NCBI GenBank assembly: GCA_019155185.1
Contig: CM032794.1
Span: 10,455,988 to 10,519,987 of the forward strand
From: Beaufortia kweichowensis
Taxonomy: Eukaryota; Chordata; Actinopteri; Cypriniformes; Gastromyzontidae
DNA: 64,000 nucleotides
Direction of reading: 5' to 3'
Shown: positions 35,181 through 64,000 of the stretch, piece by piece
Numbering within the stretch: position 1 is the first letter of the stretch
Layout: each line of letters begins with the position of its first letter
The notes under the pieces: generated by a model
Told to the model about the DNA's origin: nothing
Seen by the model: only the letters and a program-made list of their open reading frames with translations
The model's database searches: none
Translations under genes and position numbers: made by a program

Positions 35181-35849
35181 ACACATATGCTTGATACAAA
35201 GGGTTTTTTTGAACTAGTGCAGCTGTTCCCCTATAAAGCATTTAAACCTCTCGTATGGAATAGGGGCATCTAGCCTCCTGTGCTAAGAAGATATAAAAGC
35301 CGTAATTACCATAAACAGATGAAGGACAATATGGAGCCTGCTGTTTCAATGTCACAAACACAGAAACACATGCACATACACCTACACCGTGTCAGCACGG
35401 GCTCTCACAAAAAAGTGAGTTCACTTGCAACTGTTTGGTGTCTGGGGTAAATTCAGTGCTATGTTGTCAAACCTATCTAGAAAACGGGCCAAAATTTAAA
35501 CAAACGGTGACGTGTAAAGAACGGCCACAGGAATATAATTATTGCCTAAATTACACATCAGCATGTTTCTGCTGATTTTACATCCTTTGTTTGACTTTAC
35601 ATGCGATTTTCTTCTTTTTCATTGGTCAGACTATAGCAGGTCTATTCCTGCGTTTGGTTTTTCAGTGTCTTTTACAAATTCACACTTGCGTTATCCTATT
35701 CTTTAAACACTGATCTTATCACGAACAGTTTTTTGTTAATCTTTAGAATTGTAATAAAATGTTTTAGCATTCACTGACCTCTGACTTTCAACTGGAGAAT
35801 CCTTATCATTTAGGTGTCTAAATGTGTCTGTGACACTAATATACCATGA

Positions 35850-36135
35850 CATTCTTGTTAGCGTCGCTCTTTATCGTTGATAATTATGCGAGCACGGGGC
35901 AACGCCTCCTCGACTCCGAGCAGGAAGGAAAGGGAAAAGCCAATCTCAGTATGCAGATGGTTAAAGTCCCTGTGGAGAGGCTGGCCGATTAGATGTGTGT
36001 TGATAAACTCACTTACTCTGAGTGACAGTTTGCAATATTGGGGTCGCGAAGGTGACCTCCATCGACGACACTGATGAAAACCAGGAAAAAAGAAGAGACA
36101 AAATGCCAGAAGTGTCCCCCGGTGCATGATGGGAC
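35850..36135. promoter_or_regulatory. candidate conserved non-coding element or unrecognised exon
   Basis: GC-rich island (GCGAGCACGGGGCAACGCC, GGGGTCGCGAAGG) open on both strands (65 and 89 codons). Neither frame looks like a known protein. A non-coding element or repeat is more likely. Confidence 0.33.
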
Positions 36136-36514
36136 AGGGATGAAAGCTTGTGAAATGTCAGTCTGTTTTTTTTCTTCGTTTGTGTTATCAGTCTCCCTTC
36201 GTGCTTTCTGTATGCTTAATAACCGTACAGGAGCATGAGGTGTAATGAGAGAAGGTTCTTATTCAGATCAGGAGATATCCCGTATCTAAGCCTTGACTCC
36301 TCAACATGTGGATGTCATCTTGTGTGTCAAATCATCTTGTGTAACCAGATGTATGTAATACATGTGTATAAAACCATATATTTATATAATGTAAGAGCTA
36401 TATTGATCACACAGCATATGCCTATTTTCATTTATGGAATTTGTATTTAAATGTAACCATTATGTATGCATGTATTCCCTCAAATTCAGATTTGGTTTGT
36501 GTGCCTAAGGCCGC

Positions 36515-36670
36515 GTTTACACAACGTTTTTCATAACAAATGGGAAACTTTTTATGCGTTTTCGCTGTTAGTTTACAGCTGTGTTTTGGGGCCTGAAAAT
36601 GAAAACAAGTTTCAAAGTTTTAAAAAATGCGTGTAAACTGTGATTCTGAAAACAGTGTTTTGACAACACT
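36515..36670. repeat. decayed fish repeat with CGCGTTTACAC start
   Basis: Begins GGCCGCGTTTACACAACG and has inverted matches further on (GCGTGTAAACTGTG near 36630), as in non-autonomous DNA elements common in fish. Limits approximate. Confidence 0.42.
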
Positions 36671-37039
36671 GTTGTGTGTACATAAAACTTTTTTTACATT
36701 ATTATCAGGTAAATACCATAACTCTCGTGCTGTGGTTGTCAGGACTGGATAACAAACTCGTAAATATTTGTTCAGAAAATATACTACTACTAATAATAAT
36801 GCATACATTTTAGTAAGAATACACTATTATTATACATATAAATATTCTTTAAAATATAGTTATTCATATGTATTTTCTGTATTCATATTTATGTTCTTTG
36901 GCTCCACATTACATAGTCAGTCAAACAGTCTTGTGATAAGTTGGATGAGGAAAAAGAGCTCCATCCATATTTCATTTGATCAAGGCATTCAGTAAATGGG
37001 AATGCTTGTGTATGTGTGTGTGTGTAAACTCCTATTCAT

Positions 37040-37320
37040 GTTCTCTGTATTCACAGGGTCCATTGCAGTAGAGAACATGGTGAGAGTTCCTGCCTTGTAG
37101 CACCATGTTTAAAAAGCTTGTCTGCGTTTTATAGTAGATCAAAGCTAGCAGGGGTCTTGGCCAGACATGAGACGCTACTGCTGCAATCTGCTCCCCTCTC
37201 ATTACAGCTCCGCACACATTCAGATGGGAGAAAACAAGCCCAGCTTCAGTCAGCCATCTCAAGAAGACCTGGATCACATCCCACATGCCTCTTCTGGAAG
37301 CCGCCCAAGCCAAACATCAA
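37040..37320. promoter_or_regulatory. candidate conserved non-coding element, intergenic
   Basis: Moderate-GC stretch downstream of a GT run. Frames of 84 and 93 codons on opposite strands overlap and resemble nothing known. Recorded because its composition differs from its surroundings. Confidence 0.3.
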
Positions 37321-39259
37321 GGTTCACCATTGTTTTTTCATGAGCAACACTGGTTACCTGTGTATCTATTGATGTAACAGGTACTTTTAAAAGCTGTCTA
37401 TTTTAAGAGATGTTTTAAAGAAATGCTGCTGGCAAACCAAAAACACTGGGATTATGATAATGTTCAAATAAAAGATTAATTAAGACAATAAATACTTGTC
37501 TATCGGGATGTTGGCCACTGTCAGAGAATAAATTCACAATCTAACATTTCACCCAATTCTAATGTAATTCAGACTTTTTGAATTTAAACAGTAATGGCTT
37601 TTGGATGGCTTATGTACTCAGACAGGTGAGCATACTTTATCCTTCATGTTGTAGTTCAGTAGAGCTCATTTAAATGATGAAATTAGATTAAATGAGCCAT
37701 GGTAGGTTTGTATTTTTAGAGTAAATACAAACTGCTTTTAAAGGTAAGATTGTCTTTGTCATGTTTTTGGATGGACTCGGGCTAGATTTTAGGAGGGTTA
37801 CGGGTGAAAAGACATGATTATGAGCTGGATTGGAACTGAGTTTGAAGTGCCATTGAAGGGATTCTGCTATTGAAAAGGGTCGTCTTAAAGAGCTGGGCCA
37901 GTGATTGTCAGAAGGGACTTAGGCATAATATGAAAAGATAATTGGGTTTCTAAGTGAGCTTCACTACAGGGCTCTGATTGAGTCATACTCTTGAGGACTT
38001 CTAATCGTAACTCTTAGTCCTTGCACTGCGAAAAATTGCCAACTGGAAAATCTCTGTTTCTTCACATCAGTAAGTGATATTAGAACAGTAAGTAATATTA
38101 TGTAATTAGGCCTGCACAAAGATTTGTCAAGTCTACTATTCAATGTTAATAGTATTTAAGATTTTAACATGAACCTAAATATTTCTCATCAAAGTGACCC
38201 AAATTCAGATTATTTAACATTTACAATGTAGATTCATTTTACAGCCCCATTCTTTTAATGTAACAGTTTTAGCAATTATCTCATTTATTTAGGAGAAAAC
38301 TCTAAAGTTGTTTTGAATAAGCAGTGAATATTGCTAATACAACTTGCTGTGACTTTGTGTCCTATTCCAGAAATGCTTCTCTTCACATTAATCACATTTA
38401 GGTCCAAACTCAAGAAAAGCACTGATTAATTATTTTACTTTTTTCCTGTAACTTCGAAATGCTTTATGTCTGTCTGTAGTTTCTAACCTCAGTGCCTCAT
38501 TGGCACCTAAAGTCATTTGTGATTGCTGATAGTCAAATGATTACTGATTTAAACTGCGTTAAAGAAATGAAATGAGAACTGTTCATTTCTTCACTCTGAT
38601 GAAAAGAATTCCCAAAGCTATTTGTCTGGTTCACTCTGATTATCAATGAAGTTCACAATTTATTTAATATTTAAAAAAATACCACAATTTATAATTTTAT
38701 GTTTAAGTCTTTTATGTTTTTGACACGCTACATTAATTGTCACGTCCTGCAAATGTGTGTTACTATAAAGATTCTGTGATTTTACATTGCTGGATATAGC
38801 CATAAGCTGTCCCTGAGCTTTGTTTTGGGTGTAATAACTGGTGCTCCAACCAGTTATTTTAGCAAAACTATTAAATTCAGAAGTACTTTAGATGTTGCTT
38901 CAGGTCCAAACTGACAATTTAAAGAAAGAAACATGCAAATTAGCCATTATATGAGGTTTCAGTACGTCACTGACTGTAAAGAACTTTAATAATTCTGTAT
39001 TAATAGTACTAACAGTAATACCTCTCTTTGGCACAAAGACATCTTGATGATAAAAGCTAGATATCTAAAGAGAGAAATGAAAATGGATAATGACATTCTG
39101 ATTTAAAAAACCTGGAACAGACGATGATAATCAGAAGGCAAATCATCAAGCACAATCTAAATGGATGAATTTTTAAACAAATGATAGCGAAACTAAGTTA
39201 ATTAAAAAATCAGTTTGAGTTAAACTAGTTGTCACCAAACGTATTAATTAATTGCGTTA

Positions 39260-39640
39260 GCAGCACTGAACGATACCAGAAAATATGAATTCCCCGAAAG
39301 GGAGACGACAGCATATCACAATCCGGCAGAATACTTTAGTTGCTGCAGGAAGCAATTACCATCTATAATTTTTTCTAATAAACTTGTATCCCTCTGATGA
39401 CGACCAATTAAACATGCACAATTATGGTTACCATATAGTTATTCATGAGATGATTAACATGCCCTCCTTACATTTAAATTGGCTGCATACTGATAAGATA
39501 CAGGTTAAGCGGCTGATACATATGCAAATCACATGCAAATCAACATACAGAAATAGCAGGAAAGCACATCGACGTCACAGGGCTGTCAATAATGGCAATG
39601 CAGACAGAAAATTGAGGCGTGATTAATTATGCATGTCCCT
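39260..39640. promoter_or_regulatory. candidate enhancer with tandem octamer sites
   Basis: Dense motif cluster: two perfect ATGCAAAT octamers (POU-type) at 39522-39529 and 39533-39540, 11 bases apart; GATAAG at 39492-39497; GACGTCAC near 39571; GATTAATTATGCAT near 39621; several TAAT/ATTA cores. It lies just downstream of the ptprn2 3' end. An open frame across it is AT-driven chance. Confidence 0.48.
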
Positions 39641-39932
39641 AAAAATGTTTATATATAATTGTCTGCTTTTTATATGTAATATTTATATCTATATAATAAA
39701 CATAATATTATTATATTATATTTTAGTAGAAGAGTGAGAAACCATTGTAATGAACAGTCTTTTTTGTTCAGCTCCAGATATTTCAAATGAAGCATGTCTG
39801 AACAGATTCAGGAGAATTAAGTGACAATTCATGTGAGGATAAGTGTTGGTGCGCTCTCTCCTTCTGTCTTCTTTCAATATACACAAAATGATTCATGAAT
39901 GCAATTATTACTTGAGGATAAACAATCTGAGA

Positions 39933-39938
39933 TTTATT
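39933..39938 (-). terminator. possible ptprn2 poly(A) signal
   Basis: AATAAA on the minus strand about 640 bases beyond the stop codon. A nearer candidate is at 40452-40457. Use unproven. Confidence 0.35.
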
Positions 39939-40579
39939 ATGTTACTTCATATTTGTTCACACAAAAATAATTACATTTTGGCAGACCATTATTAATCACA
40001 TGTATAATCGGTTTCATCTATATGTAATATAATCTGTTCAGTAGTCAAGAAACACAATATATCACAACAATGAATGTTGATTCCAAATAAGATCACAATT
40101 GATAGAGCTGGAATATAGTATTCTCATCATCGCATTTATATTGGTCATCACAATCATTAACTTAAATGTAGTCACATAAACTTTATGCTATAACTTAATT
40201 GCAACAGTGTCATACAACGCTGCCTAGATCACGTCTGCTTCATAAAACACATACAGTTTAGATATTTTATGTGCACATCTAGTGGATATGTAAACACCAA
40301 TCCATGATTGCATGCCTAAGTGGCTAGTTCAATATTCTCTAAACAATGATTTCAAGCCTAAATCATTTAACACACTTAGGACAAGTAAATGTCTTATGCC
40401 ATAGGATACATCAGAATTTGGACACAGCTGGAAATTTACATTTGGCCAAATTTTATTATTACATGTTTATCTTTGCTTAAATATTTCTCTCAGTTTCTTA
40501 CAAAGAAAGGAGAACTACAGATCAAGTTACACAGAAAGGTATGAAGAACCATGTTGGAAGTGTTTGTGAATGTTAACCT

Positions 40580-60187
<19,608 letters not shown>

Positions 60188-61364
60188 CTATCGAGAAAAT
60201 GGACAAACATTAGTCTTATCAGTGAAGATATTATCTGTGGCTACTCATAAATCCATTCTAAACACGATCAATCACATGATCAAAGTACAGCAACAGAGCA
60301 TTGTTGATTATGCTTAGAGCACCATAACAGGTATTTATTATAAGAAACCTCCTTTAATACAAAAACATGCTGATGTTACATCAGGATTTTTGATCAAATA
60401 AACTACAGAAGCATTTGCTTATTTGCTTTTATTTTACGTTAGAAGATACAACCAACAACACATTACATCACCGTCTGCACAAAAAGACTGACAGACAGCT
60501 GGAAGATTAACAATGATTAGTATCTGAAATTATAACAATATATTATAAACCCTTACAGAAGAAATACATCATCTGTCTCGTCCCCATCCATCAGGTCATA
60601 ATTACCACAGACTCACATTCTCAAAACGATAATCAAATATAATCAAGCACAATATTTGCAATATAATAAGTCATTAAAACTATCAAAAGAAATTATGCTG
60701 ATATGCTGCCTTTCTGTTCAGTGTGTTCAGTGATGTGGGAGATTTATAACTGCGACATTCTCACAAGATTCAGTTAAGGGTCAGAATAATAGTTTGGTCA
60801 TAGGTTATAAGAAATATTCACTGTAGCAGTAGCGACAACAACGGAGTGCTACTAATTTGTTTTTAAAATGCCATTAGAAACATTCCCAAGTTAGCAATTT
60901 ATTTACAAAAACGACAGAACTGAGCTGAAAATAATTGCTCTCTCTCACTCTCAGGACATAACCACATAATTTGTCAAGCAATTACAAATACTGTATTTGC
61001 GGCTGTAAGTATTTCTTTTGCCCTTAATGGTGCCTGGTACTGACATCATGCTTTTCCAAGCTTGCATCAGTTTGGAATTATAATTATCAAGCTTCTATCT
61101 TCAAACCAAACAAAAAGCAGAGAAAGAGAATTAGCAAAAACAGTCCTTCACTGTTTGATGGTTTTGATTATATCTATGAAATCTCCCTTGATAATGGTTG
61201 CATCAAGGGAAAAGATTGTTCAAATTGTCTTTTCAAGGATCAGTGACTCAATGAGAATATCAGATGAATGTATAAGCTGGATTCTGAAAATGATCTACGT
61301 TTGTGATTAGGAAAAAAATGTTAAATACTTTCAATGAAATACAGGTGCCATTAGATCCAAGTTC

Positions 61365-61680
61365 AACATTAAAGGACCTGTAAGTGATACTTGTATGAAA
61401 AAGTATGCAGAAAATTCATACTATATAAAATATATTGCTGAAATATGAGTGCTAAGATATAATGGCAGTTTCTGTGACAGCTCCGGACTATGTACACAGC
61501 AAAAAATAATCTGACCGCGGGATGCTGTTGTTTAGCCAATCAGAACGCTTTGTGACACTCTGTGTGTCAGTCATTTTGCATGTTTGGGTTTTCTGAGATC
61601 ATACTTGTTGACATTTCTCTGTGGGCGGTCTACATCAGTACAAGCTAACTAACGTCACTTACAGCAGCTTGAAATAAGTA
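61365..61680. repeat. probable interspersed repeat
   Basis: Starts CATTAAAGGACCTGTAAGTG. Contains GACAGCTCCGGACTATGTA, CCGCGGGATGCTGTTGTTTA and CCAATCAGAACGCTTTGTG, unlike its flanks and reminiscent of fish DNA repeats. Ends and family uncertain. Confidence 0.35.
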
Positions 61681-62228
61681 GATCTGAAATACTTCACAAT
61701 GAAGATCTGTAAGAAAAGAAACACATTCTGGAAAACTGTGTTTGATGGTGATTATTTTCACCTTTCTTTTCTTGCCTTTCATTCACTCCAAGATGAATCA
61801 GACACAGACAATTACTTTTGAAGCAACTGATAGTCACAACAGTATGACCCCCATTACAGAGCAAATGTCAAACATTTTAAGAAATCAGCGATCAGAGTGA
61901 TGCTGACAGGCAGGTCAGTGAGGAGGTGTGGAGGGTTGGAGGTGGAAGTTCAGTACGTCTGACTAATGAAGCTCCCCCAGTGAGAGAAACCAGAGATGTG
62001 GAGGAAGTGACAAAGAGGCCAAGGTGCCCTAAACACAACTATAGACAGACAGTAGGCTGGAATTCACCCTTAACATTAATATTTATCTGATGTCTACCAG
62101 TGCCTTGTGAGTCAGTCTGACTTAAAGTTAAAACTGCAGTTACATGCGCCCACACAAACGCTGTCACCCACTTTTTGAAATAATTCCATCTGTTCATTTC
62201 AGCCAGTACAATGTGCATACATTTAAGA

Positions 62229-63018
62229 ATTACATTTACATTTAAATTATCCAGCAGTCACTTTAATGTGAAGCAACTTGCAAATAAAGTATACAACAAC
62301 AAAAGCAACTCATCTTGAGGAGGCAGTAACATACAGAAATAAAAAATTGCTCATGATATAAAACACATCCAGAACAGAGATGAGAATGAGACAAAGAGAA
62401 ACAACACTAAAAAAAGGTTTAAAATGCTTTTATAGGTTTCTTGAAGGTAGCAAGTGAAAATAGAGCATGGAAAATAAATCTTCTATTGAGATGCACTGAA
62501 AATAAGTGAAGCTTGACTATAAAATGAAAGTAAATTGATGAATGTCTTTAAGCACATTATAAATTAACCGTATGGTTGATGTAGACGGTGCAAAAGACAC
62601 CTTAGATAGATTACCTAATTTTATTCTTTTGCTTTACTGTGTCAGGAGAAATTTTTATGTAGATTTACAAACATTCTGTGCCATTAACTGTAATAATCAA
62701 GTGAGACTTTTGTATGATAATGAAACCTTACAATTGATAGTAGGAAAGACAAACACAGAGATCTGATTTTATCATCAAGTCAGTCTGAAATTACATAAAG
62801 ATACAGAAAATCTCCAAAATGCAAAAAACTCAAAACCGTGAAAGTGTACCAGTGCCAAAAACTGTTTTGGAGGCAAAGAATGTTCACACCCAATAGTTAA
62901 TTAATAGACGGTAACTGATAATTAACATCTATTTAATGACTTTTTTATGTTTGTCTCCTAATATTTGTAAGTCGCTTTGGATAAAAGCGTCAGCTAAATG
63001 CCTAAATGTAAATGTAAT
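62229..63018. mobile_element. 790-bp element with ~56-bp imperfect terminal inverted repeats
   Basis: Left end 62229-62285 (ATTACATTTACATTTA, then GAAGCAACTTGCAAAT) is the inverted counterpart of right end 62963-63018 (ATTTGTAAGTCGCTTTGG, then TAAATGTAAATGTAAT). The right end carries the GTCGCTTTGGATAAAAGCG module found in many teleost repeat tails. The interior has no transposase frame. Target duplication not clear. Confidence 0.65.
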
Positions 63019-64000
63019 GTTTAGCAAAAGTTTTTTACAGTCCTGTAGACGTTGCTGTAGTTCTTATGTATTTAAGTTTTTCATGCTCTTTATGTGAGAT
63101 GATGGAGAGATCAGGTCTCTGTTTAGGCTATACCATCTGTTGTAGGACTCCTTGTTCATACACAAATATCAATTGATTATTACGATTACAGGCAAAAAAG
63201 ATTTTTGGAGATCTAAACTGATGTACATCTTATGAACAAATATATAGATATATTTAGATTAAGATTTATTTATTAATGATATTTAAAGGACAAACAATAG
63301 TGTAATGATGTGTGTTTGAGGGTGTGTAAGTCGGGGGGGGGGGTGTTGATGGTGGTGTGTGTTTTGATCTGCTACAGAATCATTGCGGCAGAACTGATTC
63401 TAATTGCATGTTTCACTGTAAGAGTCCCAGTGCACAAGTCTGCATTCATTCCAGCTACAGCAGTTGGGAAATCCCTTACAACTACACAGTAAAGGCTCTG
63501 TCTACGCCTTTAATCTTATTCACTTAAAAAAAATCTAAGCAACCTGGCAGATGTGAGGGGCCAAAAGCACTCACAATATACCACAATACCGCAACATCAC
63601 ACGCAAATTAAAATCAATGCAAAGTAATTAAAAGCTAAAATGAAAACATAACAAAGGTGTCAGAATATAATGTGGGACCAAACCATGATAATATTGACGA
63701 ACATGGCTTATTTTGTCGTGCTGATAGGGCCCATGTTCATGGAAGAGACTTCTCGACAAAGTGTGAAAGGTTTATTAAATATTGAAGGCGGGGGAGGAAG
63801 CCAAGCGCTTGCACCCCGCGATCCAGTCTCGTTGAGTACAGCTGAGCCCAACACAAAATCAATAAGCCTTCACCGCAAGCCCTCCCTCCAGGAGCCGTGA
63901 AAGAAAGGTCATACAACAAACTCATTTCCCTGCTAAAAAGGGCTCTGCCTCAATTAGGATTCATATTAAACACTGCTGTCGTGAAAGGACATCTGCGCCT

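Larger units (their letters stand above)
28771..39930. other. dnajb6-ptprn2 intergenic DNA (convergent genes)
   Basis: The two genes converge here. No coding exon recognised. Noted content: a CpG-rich repeat (29640-29960), decayed CACTGTAAAAA-type and CGTTTACAC-type repeats (about 32105 and 36520), regulatory-looking islands at 34930-35180, 35850-36135, 37040-37320 and 39260-39640, and a purine-rich patch near 34340-34390. The rest is AT-rich and featureless. Confidence 0.6.
60188..64000 (-). other. ptprn2 intron (continues past the window)
   Basis: No exon for the membrane span (expected upstream of DLCRQRMA) is present, so this intron exceeds 3.8 kb. It holds a 790-bp inverted-repeat element (62229-63018), a probable repeat with AGCCAATCAGAACGCTTTG (about 61365-61680), and a GC-richer patch at 63770-63960. 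Confidence 0.65.

Noticed and set aside
63737..63925. Possible ptprn2 membrane-span exon on the minus strand
   Set aside because: The frame has no hydrophobic span followed by basic residues and does not lead into the DLCRQRMA exon.

Overview
The window is vertebrate nuclear DNA from a ray-finned fish, most likely a cyprinid. The reasons are AT-rich intron-bearing sequence, exons that read as close relatives of human proteins, and interspersed repeats of types common in cyprinid genomes. It holds three protein genes in the order found on human 7q36: ube3c (+, 3' part only), dnajb6 (+, complete coding region), and ptprn2 (-, 3' part only). All exon boundaries were set by hand from splice sites, reading phase and remembered human homologues. 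Every internal phase closes exactly: ube3c 480 codons, dnajb6 235 or 307 codons, ptprn2 354 codons.

Layout. 1-9839: the last ten coding exons of ube3c, a HECT E3 ligase, with the catalytic cysteine in the last exon. 9840-14770: intergenic. About 14770-15074: probable promoter and untranslated exon 1 of dnajb6. 18124-28143: dnajb6 coding exons. A short isoform ends by reading through a donor site at 23209. A long isoform splices that donor to two exons 4 kb downstream (27489-27638 and 28043-28143) and gains a basic tail. About 28770-39930: intergenic. 40580-60187: ten 3' exons of ptprn2 on the minus strand, coding for the juxtamembrane part and the whole catalytically impaired PTP domain. 60188-64000: another ptprn2 intron; the extracellular and transmembrane exons lie beyond the window.

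The most notable non-coding gene is a mir-153 hairpin on the minus strand at 47233-47318, inside a ptprn2 intron, as in mammals. One ptprn2 intron uses a GC donor. Several islands in introns and intergenic DNA are richer in CpG and homeodomain-type motifs than their AT-rich surroundings. They look like conserved non-coding elements, but that is inference. Mobile DNA is all short and non-autonomous: a tRNA-type SINE, several inverted-repeat elements and some common fish repeats. A 144-bp GA microsatellite lies in a ptprn2 intron. I found no wholly new system. The best points for a second look are mir-153, the dnajb6 isoform switch, the GC-AG intron, the tandem-octamer element at 39.5 kb, and the divergent CTCF-like pair at 24.5 kb.
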